Assembly (NCBI GenBank): GCA_947846985.1
Contig: CANTUZ010000001.1
Span: 182,852,955-182,916,954 of the forward strand
DNA length: 64,000 bases
Source of the DNA: Fratercula arctica
Lineage: Eukaryota; Chordata; Aves; Charadriiformes; Alcidae
Direction of reading: 5' to 3'
The translations under genes were made by a program, and so were the position numbers. Of the stretch, positions 45,853 to 59,539 are shown one piece after another (within the stretch, counting starts at the first letter, position 1; every line of letters starts with the position of its first letter). Below the pieces are notes generated by a model, which ran no database searches, was not told where the DNA came from, and saw only the letters and a program-made list of their open reading frames with translations.

Positions 45853-46111
45853 GGTAACGGTTTTAAACTGAAAGAGGGGAGATTTAGATTAGTTATTAGG
45901 AAGAAATTCTTTACTGTGAGGGTGGTGAGGCACTGGAACAGGTTGTCCAGAGAAGCTGTGGATGCCCCATCCCTGGAAGTGTCCAAGGCCAGGCTGGATG
46001 GGGCTCTGAGCAGCCTGGTCTAGTGGGAGGTGTCCCTGCCCATAGCAGGAGGGTTGGAACTAGATTATCTTTAAGGTCCCTTCCAACCTGAACCATTCTG
46101 TGATTCTATGA
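45853..46111 (+). mobile_element. CR1 LINE 3' fragment
   Basis: The + strand reads the last ORF2 residues ([26 protein letters not shown]) and the 3' UTR, ending in ATTCTGTGATTCTATGA at 46111. About 260 bases, strongly 5'-truncated. Confidence 0.93.
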
Positions 46112-46449
46112 ACTGTGTTTCTTAAGCAGAATCATTTAGCAGTACTGTGCCTTGCTGAAATCACTAGCTCACTGCTTCAAAATACTATATAAGCACAAAT
46201 GAAATATAGTAATATACAGTCTATTGCAAGAAGGATAAATACAGACCTTCTGACCTTCTCTAGAAAACCTCAGAAATCCTCCCCTAATTAGTTTTACTTC
46301 TAAAAGCAGAAGTTCTAGAAGCTCCTTGAAGTTCAGGAGGGATTTCGCTATTGCTATTGATTTAATATGGAAGTGCTCAGATACTGTAGCAATGGATGGC
46401 AGCATAAAACACCGATAAATCGATTAATAGAGTTTAGCCTTGGGGTGTG

Positions 46450-48120
46450 TGTTAGTTCATCTAGTCTCATCTGTCATATATCACAAGCCATTAAATTTAT
46501 CCCTGTTACCTCTGTGCTGAACCCAATAATTTGTTTGACTAGAGCATAACTTGTGTCTGGCTAAATCATACTTTTCAGAAAAATGGCCAGTCCCGGTTTG
46601 AAGGCATAAAGAGAGAAAATACTTCCCTCTGCCAGTTTGTTGTGATGGTTCATCGTTCTCAAGGTGTTGAGTGTGTGCCTCGCATGTCATTTGAATTTTT
46701 CTGGCATTAACTTGCAGCCACTGATTCTTTTTATGCCTCTCTCCACTACGGTAAAAACCTCCTTAATATCCTGCAGTTTCTCCTCATGGAAGTACTTAGA
46801 TGTTGTAATCAAATCACTTCTGAATTTCCTTTTGGATAAGCCAAACAAATGGAGCTCATGAACTCTCTCTCACTTAAAACTTGTGTCATTCAAGTTTTGT
46901 GGCTCTTTTTTTCTGCCTTTATCAGTTTTCCAGAGTCCTCCTTGAAATGTGGGCACCAGGACTGTATGCAAGATTTCATTGTAGTAAAGGAGTTGGTAAT
47001 TTTAATACATCGGTAAAATTTTCCTAGTCCTTTCTGAATTTATAAGTTGAATGCTCGTGTTAGCTTACTTTCCATTTCTAGGATAAGATCTACATTCCTC
47101 AATGTGGAGACATTTGTCTTTGTTAAAACGAGCTCAGACTGGTGCCATTTCACCACAGTAATGCAGATTCATCTGTGCAACTGATGCTATCACTTTTTAT
47201 CATCTTGCCAGGTATTGTCAGCTGCGAACTTCATCAGCCATGATTTTATATTTACTTCCAGATCACCAATGAAAGCTTTTAATAATATTGTGTCTTTTAT
47301 AACATCACTGGAAACAGCTCTTTGATAATACTTTGCTATAAAAGCTTATTTGCTGAAAATGGCCAGTTAATCTTGTAAGATTTTGATGTTTCTTTTTTTC
47401 TCTGCATAGCATAATTTCAGCTTCATGGAACAAAAAAATATATTCAGGACTTTTTCAGCAGATTTGTTTGACAAGCTTTATTCTCCTGGGAATCGCATTG
47501 GTTACTTCTGAATGGAGTATTTTCTTTTAATTCTCTTCCAGTTACTTGTGTTGCCACTTCCGTAGTTAGTTTTATGTGGGAATAGTCTTGTAGTCGTTTG
47601 ACTACAAGTAACTTAGTATTTTGAATGATACTAAAATTATTTAGGTTATCTACTGAAATTTTCTGAGAATGCTAAGATTGACTGGAACTAGTAACAGCAG
47701 CATTCCTCAGGAAATTCTTTCATGGTTTCCTACTGTAAATTGTCTAGATCTGCTCCTTTTGAAATATTTATACCTGGTCATGTTTGTTTAACTTTCTTCT
47801 GGTTTGCTAATGGACAGGAAAGTATTTGAACATCCTCATGTGACACAAATGTGTATTATTTCTGAATGCAGAAGACTTAATTGAATGAATGTTTTTGTAT
47901 TATCAACAACATTATCATTAGTAGTGAAACCAGTTTTGTTTCTTTTGTTCTTAATTTATTGCAAAAATTACAGTGTTTTATTCTTAGTCCTTCATTCTAT
48001 CAGCTGCAGAGATTTATTCCCCCCCCCTCGATGTAATACTTCTCAATTTTGCAATATGAATGTTATGGTAATTCCTAGATAATTTGTTAATTTCTAATTT
48101 TTACCTTTTGTTATTTTTGT
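46450..48120 (-). mobile_element. Ancient, highly diverged CR1-type LINE
   Basis: The + strand follows, with many changes, the antisense text of the old amniote CR1 class known from turtles and crocodilians. It has GTTAGTTCATCTAGTCTC near 46450 (3' end), then GCCATTAAATTTATCCC, GAAATGTGGGCACCAG near 46946, AACTTCATCAGCCATGATTT near 47226, CTTCCAGATCACCAATGAAA near 47258, and AATGGACAGGAAAGTATTTG near 47808. No open reading frame survives. The identification rests on memory of that consensus, and the inner boundary near 48120 is vague. Confidence 0.65.
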
Positions 48121-48876
48121 CGTGCTGAAACTTCACTTGGCACCATCTTCTTTGTGTCACTCTGTGAGATGCTTGTGTGCCAGATGGAGTACTGGACAAA
48201 GCTGGCCAATCTGCAGTTACTCTCTGCATCTTTTCACCTCCAGGTTTGGCAAAACTTTCATGAACTGTTCCAGAAGATAATGCCTTTGCTTCCAGTCTTT
48301 GACCTTGTGTGTTCACACAGAGAATATCAAGCAGGCTAACCAGCTCGGTATAGGAGATTTTCCCCAGGAAAATCCACAGATTTCAAGCCTGCTACAGTCA
48401 GTGGGCAGGAGGAAGGGAGATGTGAATGGGGGAGTTGGAAAGAAGCTTGCCTGGTTGTCAAAACTTGCCATGTTGTCAAAAAGAAGAGGTACCCCAGTCT
48501 TTTGTTCTCTTTGGGTTCATGCAACAAGGTTGAGAGAGGCTGTGATGTAGTATTAGAACAGACAAAAAATGAACGCCCCCTACTGTCTTCATTTTGTGCA
48601 AAAAGTTGCCTGTACATGTATGTGTAGGATGATCGGTACAAAACCACAAGGAACACCACTGCCTCCCCCAGCTGCTGTTTTAATATCCTGATTGAACATA
48701 GGCGTGACAGAGAAAAAGTAACTTCTGAGACTTGAATGACTGATCTTGGCAAATGCTACACCCACTTTTCATGGATGTAAAATGACTGGTAATCTGAATA
48801 AGAAGAAATACATCTTCGAGCCTAAGCAGCGGAGTTAGGAATAGTAACAAGCAAAGTAGCTCCTACAACTTCTAAA
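48121..48876. other. Intergenic DNA, no gene recognised
   Basis: No coding or repeat signal that I can support. It may include further decayed sequence of the preceding old LINE. Confidence 0.45.
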
Positions 48877-49140
48877 GATTCACAGAATCGCAGGAGAGTT
48901 GAGGTTGGAAGGGACCTCTGGAGGTCATCTGGTCCAACCCCTGTGCTCAGGCAGGGCCACCTAGAGCTGGTTGCCCAGGACTATGTCCAGATGGCTTTTG
49001 AATATCTCCAAAGGATGGAGACTCCACAACCTCCATGGGCAGCCTGTGCCAGTGCTCAGACACCCTCACAGTAAAAAAAGAGTTTCCTGATGTTCAGAGG
49101 GAACCGCCTGTGTTTCAGTTTGTGCCTGTTGTCTCTTGTT
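48877..49140 (-). mobile_element. CR1 LINE 3' fragment, separate subfamily
   Basis: Opens GATTCACAGAATCGCAGG and contains GGAAGGGACCTCTGGAGGTCATCTGGTCCAACCCC-type text, split here as GGACCTCTGGAGGTCATC and GGTCCAACCCC, typical of another bird CR1 subfamily. Ends near 49140. Confidence 0.88.
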
Positions 49141-50402
49141 AAAGTTGTTGAAAACCAAACCTTCAGAGAGCGTACATGATGCCCATTCCCTTCAGACTGC
49201 AACGAAGAGAAACCTTGCTGGCCAGGCTACTACCTGCTTCAGAACAGAGTCTGTGTCTTGCAGTTTATTTTCTCTTTAAAGTTAACAGTCTGATTATGGT
49301 ATCTCAGGAAATTACTAGGAAATAAACAGATTATAAACTTTGGAGGAATAGAGATGTTCTTTCCATGCAAAGATTATTAGGAAAAAATCCTAATAATGGT
49401 ACAGTCAAAGTTATTTCCATCAGAGTGCCTTAGCTTTTGTCTGCAGTGTCCTTGAACTGGCCTCTAGAAGATTACATTTTACATGGCAATCCTTTAAGTT
49501 ATAACCTTGTATTGATACAGAAATATGTAATTATTCCTAATGGTCTTATGTGTAGTTATATTGGATAACCTGTTCTGAAGTAGCCTGTAGTTATTTCTGT
49601 TGTTTCCATGTAGAATTCAGCTACCACTCAATTCTTTTTTCCTCACTTCAGCAATATTGACACTCATAACTTTGTAATGGAAGAGAAGTTTTTTTGGCTG
49701 TTATTTCTACAATATTCCGGGTACTGCTTTTCAAATATTCTTTGGCGCTACATAACAAAGGAGTCCATGCATGAGGAAATGTTACAGTTCCTTTACTGGA
49801 GACATATGTTGGATTCATAGCATCAAACTTCTCTGAACTAAGGATGGCAGACCACCATTTATTAAATGAAAGGAGGAAAATAGGGATTTCCAGAATTCTG
49901 CAGCATGATTCGTCTCATCCTAAGGTAGACATATAAAGTAAATCAAATAAACTGTACTCTAAAAGTAGTTATTTTTTTCCCCCTACTGATAGACACTAGA
50001 AAGTTAGCATAGAAGCAAGTACCATAATGCAGACTCTTAATGTGAGATAAAGTGAATCCCAACCAAAGCTAGATCCATTTCAGATTTATTCCTTGCAATT
50101 CCAACTACTTGTGAATATGTCCAGGAAAGCATATTGGTTTTTTTGAAACATACTTCTTTGAAATTATGGCTTGAATTATTTAATCGCTAAGTGTTGGTCT
50201 GTAGTTAGTCTAAGAGAAACCACTGGATTGTGAGTGATATGTGTTCTGTTTCCTGACTGAGCAGGAAAACATCCTGTAATAGGGTTTCTGATGCAAATAA
50301 AAATGTAATTCTAAATATATTTTTTTTCCTAGCTAATTTATCTTAAAAATCCACTCTGTTAATTACTCTTGTTAGTAACCTCTAAGGTGATGTAACAACA
50401 AT
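49141..50402. other. Intergenic DNA, no gene recognised
   Basis: AT-rich with no recognised repeat, gene or RNA. Confidence 0.5.
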
Positions 50403-50632
50403 CAGAGAAATTCAGAGTGGACATTAAGAAAAGGTTCTTCACTGAGAGGGTAGTCGGTCACTGGAACAGGCTCCCAGGGAAGTGGTCACAGCACCAAACC
50501 TGGCAGAGTTGAAGGAGCCTCTGGACAACGCTCTTAGTCCTATTGTTTAGTTTTAGGTAGTCCTGCGAGGAGCAGGGAGTTGGACTCGATGATACTTATT
50601 GGGTCCCTTCCAACTCAAGATATTCTATGATT
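50403..50632 (+). mobile_element. CR1 LINE 3' fragment
   Basis: Contains AAGGTTCTTCACTGAGAGGG and TGGTCACTGGAACAGG-like text and ends GGGTCCCTTCCAACTC...ATTCTATGAT at about 50632. This is a CR1 subfamily distinct from the other sense copy at 45853. Confidence 0.88.
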
Positions 50633-53600
50633 TTAAAGCAAATTAACTTCAGTCAACTGACTGTTACAGATCTGCACATTGCATGTGTAGGGTATTGTCG
50701 ATCTGAAAGTTTTGGCCGATATGTGAATTATGGTTACCTCTACTTCTGCTCCTCAGTCAGCATTTCTAATTCTGGCTGCCAGTTTCAGTTTGCCAATATT
50801 CTTTTGATCAGAAAAGAAGGCCTTTATGTAGGTATTGCATGATTAAAATAAAAAGTTTGAACTTCAAAGACTGGTATAAGGCTCTTCTATCTTTCATTTC
50901 TGGGAAGGAATCCATCTAGCCCCACAAAACTGATTAGGAAGTTTCCAAATGTTACTTTCTTTTCACGTGTGCGCTGTGTGTGCTTGTAAATACTGTCAGA
51001 CAGCAGCTTGAACAACTCTCTGCCAAATTGTCATATTCAAGATCTGCATTCATTGTCAGCATTGTGGAAAGAGTAGTCACTGCTTCCCACCTACTGTCTT
51101 GTGATCCAGGGCTGAGTAGAAGCTTGTGTCAATAAGCTGAGGAAATAAACGTTGTTTCTCTTTTTCAGCTTGTTGAAAGAGAATAAATGTCAAGGCCATG
51201 TAAAGGATTTATTGAGTAAGTGGTGGAAAGAACTTTAAAAAAAAACCAGGAAGACAACAATGAAGTTAATGACTTGAAGTCATCCTTATCGTGAAAATTC
51301 TTGATGATGCAATAATCAGTAAAAATAGTGCCATTTCACTTATTAGTCATGCTTTTCTGATCAACCGAGCTGTTTAAAATTAACCCACTTCAGTCACCTA
51401 AAAGCCCAACATGTTTGATTGCTCATACATCAATGTTTGCATATAAATGTCCTCAAAATACAAGCAGAGTGGAAGGCTCTCCCTTACGCTGATGGCAAAG
51501 CCAACTCACCTGTGACTCTGGGGTGTTTTCGCTGGGGCAGGGAACCTCTGGACGCCACATGGCTGGATCCAAGCCCTCCTGTCAGTCATTACCTTCTGGG
51601 CAGCCTTATGTTTTACACTGTCAGATCATCAATGGATAATGACACAATAGTCTAAAGATGATTTCCCACATGGGGATAGCCTTGTATCAATTTCTCTGCA
51701 AGCTAGGAGGTTCGGGTCTTCTTGCCTGCACTTGTCTTTGAGACCTCTCAGACACTTTCCTGATTCCAGGGAGAGACTATCTAGCAGGAGCCTCCACCCT
51801 GTTCCTCTCAGCCTGAGGGCACTACAGAAGGTAATCATCCTAATTACCTACAACATTCTCTTTCCTCTACCTCCTTCATTCCTGCATGCAGTCACCACAA
51901 TTTCTAGTTTTTGATGGCAATCTCTAAGGTCTTGTCCCTGAAACTCAAACATCTTCATATTGCGGAAAGGTATCAGGATGGTCCAGGTAATCAGAGTAGG
52001 TTTGTTCACTCACAGTGAGAAATATCTATGTCAATAGCAAGAAAGACGCTGTTGTGTGTACGTATATAAAAAAAAGTGGTGTAAGTTTTGGGGATAGTGT
52101 GTGGGCAGGGATCTATTGTCCCCGGGGAAACCTTCATGGTGTCAATTTAGGATATATGGAAAATATAAAAAATTGGAATATTTTCATTTACTTAGTAAAA
52201 TGTATTTTGGCAGTAATTTTTTTCTTTATGCCTGCTAGTAGAAACAGTTTTGGTTTTCTTCCGTGCTTCTGTAGTACATTTGCTTAAAGGCATCTGCTCT
52301 TGTACTTAAAAATCCTGTACCACCATGAAATCTGATTTTGGAGTTAGAGTTAAAAGGCTTAAAGGGAGTCTTGTGGCTAATCTCTTGTATGCCAGATTTT
52401 TCTAGGATAAGGTTTCAGGATAAAGTCTCCACCTGTGATTGTATGAGTACTGTTTGTCCTGAAGGATAGTCCTTCTGTGTTTCCTCCCAAACCCTATTAA
52501 TCCCCAGGAAAGGACACTACATGCACTAAATATTAGAAATCTTTTGGTTAGGACTTTTTTCTCCTGTAAAGTGAGTTGTCATTGCTTCTGCCACAGAAAA
52601 AGGGCTTTAGTAGGTTGTGTCTAAGACCATCCTCCTAAATCACTCATGGCATGAAGGCTTGCAATGATACAGAAAAGCTGGAACCTGCTTGTGTGGTTCA
52701 TGTTTATAACCTGGAACAGGCTCTGTACATATAATTGCTTCCAGATTTGTAAAGCTGCTAGATGCAGTGCTGTTTGGGCACAGTCTTTCAGCTGAAAGTT
52801 TTTAGAAAGGAGCTTGGTCCATTCTTGCTTTCCCATTTTCTGGGAGAGGGCTCTCTTGGCCACAGGGCCACCATTCTCAGCATGAACCTGCATGTGGACA
52901 GTCTTTGTAGGACAGGAGGAAGGTTTCTTAGAAGCAACTGTATAATCTTCATAGCGCACTTTGCATAATTGCCTTCAACATCTGCCCACTCCCTTCTCTG
53001 ACCTTGCTTTCAGCGTTGTTTATGTTTGGGCCAACATTGATGGGTTCTCCCAGTTTGTACCATGTGGGAGAGGATTACACCTCCTCTTGCAGGGAGAATG
53101 AGGTGTTTAAAGGTCTCTGAGTTTAAGCATGGCTGTGCTCTTGGCACAGTGTGAATGTAAACAGCAAATAGACTGTGAAGAACATCCATTTAGGAATGAG
53201 CTACGTTCCTTTTCCATCATTTGAAGGACTCTAGTGAAATAGATGGAAATGCCTGTGAGGTTGCTGTACTTGAATGAAAGGCACTTTTTGACAAGAGATT
53301 ACTGCTCTACCACGGCCTGCTTTTCTTCTGGTCATTTTTCTTCTCATCACAAATTCCCTTTGCAGCTGACATCCAGAACTTCTTCCTGACATCAGAATGT
53401 GCATAAAGAAGGAAAATGTTGACAAAAGCAAGACTTGCTAATACCAAACAAGCAGATGCCTGTGTTAAAGGGTAACACAAGGTCTAGTTACGGTAGCCCT
53501 CCCTCACTATTTCCAGTCCTGAGTTTTATAAGGCGATTGTGTAAGTAGTTTATGGGTGGAGTAAATGTTGTTTTCCCTTGGGTACCATCAGGGATTTTGT

Positions 53601-56600
53601 TTTCCCTGGGGCTGGCTCTAGTGAGTGCAGAGCCCTGTGCCAGCCCCCAGCACCTGCCCCAGCAGAGCAGCTGCCTGCTGGCTGTCCCCTGCCATGTGGC
53701 CATGCGTCCCCGTGCGGCTCCGCACACCCAACACGCCTTGTACCCCTGCTTCTCTCCCCCTTACGCGCGGGATGACCCCACAGCATCCCCCAGCCAGCCC
53801 GGCTCTTGTTGGCAGCGCCCAGCATGGGCCAGCGGTGCGAGGCAGGGTACCAGCACCAGCCCTGGATTTAGGGGGTTGGTGTGGAACCCCGGCAAATCCC
53901 GGCTGTGGGCGCTGAAGGTCTCTGGCTCCTAGCGACTTTGGGAGGAGGCAGTGGTGCCCGCCAGATTGCAGCCCCTTGGTCCTATATTTGTCTGGTGTAT
54001 CATACGCCTGAAGACATCCTTGTGGGATCTCGCATCACAACAAAGTTTTATTCTGTACTGTTCCTTTTTCATCTGGAGGTGACAATAAAACACTGTTGGT
54101 ATTTTATTTTTACATTGGAAGATGTATCGTTTATATGGAATCACTAAAACAGTTGCCAGCAATACCTGTTTGGGTCTCTTTCTATTGGTCTGTTGTGTGC
54201 CAAATTGTCTCACTTTGGAACAGCTTCTGCATTGGTTTCTTGCTGCTTTGAATAGCAGGGTTTATTTGCTTGGCATTTTTCAATAATGAAGTAGCCGAAA
54301 GTAACCTTTAGTACTTTCCTTAAAAGTAACTAATCTTTTGATACCCCAGGGCTTTGAAGCAATGGTTTTAAATCAATATTTTCTATATAAAGTTATTGTT
54401 TATCTTCACCCTGCGCTCTGCAGACTGAAAATCAATGGGGTACGTTTGTGAATTGTACAGAATGTGGGACAGGCAAAGAATTAGATGTTATGCTCTTTTG
54501 AGAAACGCACGAAATTAAGGAAATTAAGCGGCACTCTTCTCAATAAAACCTCTCATAACTATCACTGTTTTCACACAGTTTTGTTCTTAAATCTCTCTTG
54601 GGCACTAATTGAAAAGGAAACAGAATTTTGCTTTTCAGAACGCAGTGAAATCTTGAACAGCAATTAAAATACTGACTGTTTTGGCAGTCTTTAATAATGT
54701 AATTGGTTTCGCGGATAGGAAGAGTTCACGAACTGCTTTGCATTTCTTTCACATTTAGTCTTAATTTTAAGAGACCGTTACTGCTTACAGTCACCCAGGA
54801 GCCCCAGATTCAGCAGAATCTCAGTGAAAAGAGAGCGCAACAGTGCAACTTTAACAGCATCAGATGTGTGCTTACCTTAGGCTTTTTATTTTGCTGTCTA
54901 AATTTGTTGTATTAAGAGTACTACTACAAGCTGTGTTCTTTGAACTCTTTTTCCATCAGAGAGGTTACTTGGTCCGAAACTGAGTTTTCTAAGAAAACAC
55001 GCAGTAATTTTACATAACATTAGTTTCTTTTATTTCATGAAATTAACACATTCCTGTAGTTTGGAGTAAAACAGAAGAAGCATGGGCATGTTCTTGATGC
55101 CCATAGCCTTTATTTTGTTTAAGAAGATTTTCACAGTGGTTTTTTTTTTTCTGAAAACATTTGGTAAAATGGTGTACAGTTTCAGCTGGTCAGTCACACC
55201 AGTGAAGTGATAGGAGCAAAGAAAAATGAAAACAATGGCAATTCAACAGCTGTAAGAAATGAGAAGTTTCACGCCCTCTCCAGCCTCTATAGCTGCAGAG
55301 TCAACTGAATCTTTGGTTTTGGTTCCCTGAACAAAAGAAAAAAGAAGTTTTCATCCAGGTGTTTTTATCCCAGACTGGTGTGAAAGGCCACAAGGCTGCA
55401 CTTCCCGGGGCAAGGAGAGTATTCCCTCTTGGACTTAACAAACCCCATGAAGGTGCCTTATGAAGGGGGAGAGACAGAAGGGTGCTGAAATGTTATGCTT
55501 CCTTCATATGTTGGGGTCTCAGTTTTGGGGTGAAATCTGCCTGCTTTTGGTGGTTTTCTTTTTTTCTAGCTACCTTTGCTACAACCACTGACAGCTTAAC
55601 TCTTCAAGTAAAATCCAGCTGTCAGTCTCCCCTTGACTGTGTATCAGAGGCTGCTGTTCTTTTTAATCTCCCCTCTGGATTTAACTGCGTGTTCCCTTGT
55701 CCCCACTGACCAACCTGGGGTACTGCTGACTGAGCACTTCCATGGTGGGCTGCTCCTCTTGGGACTTCCAGAGGTTGTCCCCCCCCTGCCAGCATCCTCA
55801 GTGCTCTCTGCCTGCCTGACCCCTTCGCCCTATGCCCGTGGCTTCCCCAGCGTGGTCCGTGTGTGGCTGCAGCCCCAGCAGGACCCCCAGACCCCCTGTC
55901 CCGTCCGTTGGGTTGCCCTGATGAGAACATTTCTGCTGTGACCCAACCTGCTCGCTCAAAGGATGGGAGGCTGCGATGGAAGCTGCAAGCCCTCCTGGCC
56001 ACTGCCATCCATCCCCTCTACTCCTCATTTGTTTCAGCCTCTCCTCGTGCATTGCTGTCAACCTCGCTTGCCAATTCTTCATGGCAAAAGACAGCTCTTT
56101 ACTGCTTTATATAATTTCATCTGCTGGGCATCAACTCTGAGTAAAACCAACCATCATTTAAATAGTATCTTGACAGAGCAGCAGCCCACGCAGTCCAAAT
56201 GAAGTGGCAGTGACACAAAAGCAGCTCCATCCAAACTGGGATGGTGATGGCAGCTCCATCCTGTGAAGGGTTCCCTCCAGACCAGACTGCGGCTACCTTT
56301 TCATTCTGGGGCCTTATCCAGATGCTTTTGTAAACTGGACCAAACTGTGGATTGTAGATCTCTGGTCTATTATTGGAGCTGCCTGACTTGGTAATGATTG
56401 ATATGAAATAAGTTATGCGAGGAACTCTAATTTCTTATTTAGAGAGGCCTGTAGAAGGACACAGACAGTGACAAAGTACAGCTTTTCCCTCTGAGAGAAG
56501 GAGTCTGAAATGCCTCGTATTTCTTCTGGATGGTCAATGCAATAAACTGCCCTTAGCCATCAAGGATGTGATTTAGTACTTGGTGAAAACAATCAAAATA

Positions 56601-59539
56601 TTTCTACTGCTCTTAAGAGTTGGGAAAGGTTGAATCAGCCTTTCTCATAGGATCACTGAAACCTCGCTAAGTGAGCTGCAGGGCTGAAGTGAGCAGAACA
56701 TTGCCCGTCTTTTCCACCAGGTCATGGAGATGTGGAAAAAAAGCGTAGGAGTGCTGCTATGAAACTTGTAGATGAGCTTGTGTATTGGCTTGTATGTAAA
56801 AGCTCCCGCGTTCACTGGTTCTGCGAGCCGGGTGACTTGTGGGGTGAAAAATGGGCAGCATGTCTGGCTGCCGGCAGCCTGGCTGCATGTTTGTTGCAGC
56901 TCTGGGAAGCAGAGGGCTGGAAATTCCACCCCCCCACACCCCCTGCCGTGAAATTTAGTACAAGGCAGAATGTTTGCAAGGGGTTTCTTCAGCTTTTTGC
57001 AGGCAATTTCATTTTCTTAATCCTAACAGCAAAATAGTAATAGTTAAGCAAATTGGCTTGGTGTAGGCTGTCTTTTCAGGGAGGTTCTGCGTCTGCCCTT
57101 GGAGTCGCACTTTCTGCTCTGCCGGATGATGGAGACAGGCAAGTGTAGGGCTGGATGACGCCAGGGGCGCTGGACATCAGTCCAGATGTATTGTACATCA
57201 GCTTCTTGTACAGGGTGGGTAAACAAATGTCATTTCATATCAGGTCCGTAGTGCTGGTTCTGGAGCTTTCTTCACTCAAATTGATGGCTTACTGATTGCT
57301 CAGAGCTAATACTCTAGGTGCACATCTGATTAGCTTGTGTGTTCATGATTTATCTCCGCATTCATCTGCTAATAAAGGACTTTTAACTTTCGGTCTTACT
57401 GTTTCTTTATCTTTCTAAACAGTGTAACGGTCTTCTGGCTCATTTTTTGAAAGTGTGTCGTGCCTGGTCCAGCCAGAAGCTGTGGGTACCACTGCTGCGG
57501 TGTTGCTCTTCTAGCCAGAAGGTCCTGAGCTGCTGCCAGCAAGTAGGACTCATCTGAAGTTCCCTGGTGAAACTAAAGAAGTTCCTGCTTGTGCACTAGT
57601 AGCGACTCCTCCCCCTGCTTCAGGCAGAAGAACTGAACCACTGCTGGCTACTGTCCTCTCTTTAATGCTTCATAAGCTCCCTCCCATGGTCCCCAAGGGA
57701 ATTTCTGCTCAGTGTTCTAAGAGCTCTGACAATGTACTCTGAGAATTTTGCATGCATCTGTGCTAATGTCAGCCCTACCCAGTATCACTGGTACTGTCGT
57801 GTACGCTTTTTTTGGTGGACCAGTGCTAAATTAGAAAGCGGTTAGACAAGCGCATATGAGAGACTGAGATTCACTGTAATAATTCCCCAGGAAATCGGAA
57901 TTTAAAATCTGATCTCAAGCTGTAAAAGTCTTGGACTGGAGTCTACGGCCCTCTGGCTGCAGCTGTACTGGCTGTACATCTACAGAAATTAAAGAGGATT
58001 TGATTAGCAAGCCTGTGAACACCCACACAGGCTCGCTGTCAGCATCCCCCTGCTTGTTTTGAGCTGATTCCCACAGCGCTTCCCTGGGTGGCACACAGCG
58101 GAGCGGGCTTCGCCTGTGCCATTGCAGTTACTCCCAGGAACAGAGGAAGGATCTGGTGACTCTTGGAGTTACTGACTTGCTGGCATTAAGATTTCCCTTA
58201 AGGCCAGGATCCCGAAGGTTCAGTCAACTAAAAGGCAAAATGGTAAAATGATGAGTCATTAAGAAAAGACAGAACATTTTGTGCCATGTTCTGAGTACTG
58301 GTTATTTACGGTTTTGTGTTCAACTTCACAAGTAGAGTTGTTCTTGGCTTGTGCTGGGATAGAACAGAAGAGTCCGGTCTCTGGTACCTGTTAGAGCACC
58401 AGGAGAACCAGTTCACCAACCCGGACCGAGGGACGGCTGTGCAGACACCCGTTATCACACCCCGTGCACATCACCAATAAGCCTTGCCACAGTGAGAGAG
58501 AAAAGGGGTTTATTTCTTTTGTTTTAAACCAGAAGGATCATGTTCAGCTGCCCTGGTACAGTTTTGAGCTGTAAGGGTGCGTGAACAAGTTGGCTGTGAG
58601 TTTGGCAGCTGAACTCGACCTGCAAGCTCTTTGGCACTCGTGTTAGTTGTGTCACCTGGGTGACCTTTTATGTGAGGAGTGAAGCAAAAAGAAGTGTTAG
58701 ATATTTATTCTTTCTCAGCACCGCCTATTAGCCTTTCTCCTTCCCTTCTGGCTGAGGTATTTCTATAGACAGCTTTCTTGTTGTTTATAATCCTTCTTGT
58801 TTTGTGACTCTATCATTTTCTAATTCAGTTTTTACATTTCTGTTGTTTTCTTTTACATTCTTTTATTCCTAATAATTTGACCTGGTTTCCACTGTCTGTG
58901 AACTTATTTGTGTTTGAGATCATTGAGGAAGGCATGATTTGACCAAAATGACTCTTATGCTTCATGTCTTTACTTTACATTAGGATATTCTGTACTTGTG
59001 TGTAATATCCTGACCTTCTTCTGCAATTTATTTCCCAAGTGACCTTCTTGATCAGTTACTGACTTTTTTCTGTGCCTTCTCAAAATTCACTCAATTTATT
59101 GTGGGCTGCCTGACACAGAACCATGGAGAAAAAAGTCCATTTCCCCTTTTGCTGTCTGGAGAGAGTGACCAGGGCAGAAGGGGGAGCGTGTGTGGCAAAA
59201 TCAGGACGTGTGGTTGCTCTGCTTTCAGCTTCTGCTTATGCTACTTATTTAATTCATTAGTATCGGTACACCTGAGAGGCTCCTCAGATTGCTCCTCTTG
59301 TGATGCTATGATGAATAATTAGTCCCCATTTATTCATATCGCACTGCCAGGCTGGTTTATTTTTTTGCAGATCATTGCAACGGCCCCTGATAATCCCAAT
59401 CCTGTTCCCTAAGCAAGCCTTTGTTCATAGTTGTCTCATCTTTGTAGTAGCCTTCTCCTCCCACAGGAAAGAACCAAAGCCCCTTTGGTAATATTGAGTG
59501 CTCAACCGTGTGCTAATCCCTGGGATGCTCCTTTTCCCA
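50633..59539. other. Intergenic DNA, no gene recognised
   Basis: Nearly 9 kb without a recognised gene. Two GC-richer patches stand out, at about 53590-53950 and about 55640-56010. Open frames there lie in several overlapping frames on both strands, as GC-rich composition produces. I could not match any open frame to a known protein. From memory, PDZRN4 follows GXYLT1 tail-to-tail in mammals, but no PDZ or RING exon is visible here. Confidence 0.5.
53590..53950. other. GC-rich patch in intergenic DNA
   Basis: About 360 bases with many CpGs (for example TTACGCGCGGG near 53761) inside AT-rich surroundings. It could be a small CpG island, an old repeat or an uncharacterised exon. No splice-consistent coding exon is recognised. 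Confidence 0.4.

Noticed and set aside
53552..53932. 126-codon open frame in a GC-rich patch
   Set aside because: Overlapping frames on both strands are equally open, no recognisable domain, no clear splice sites.
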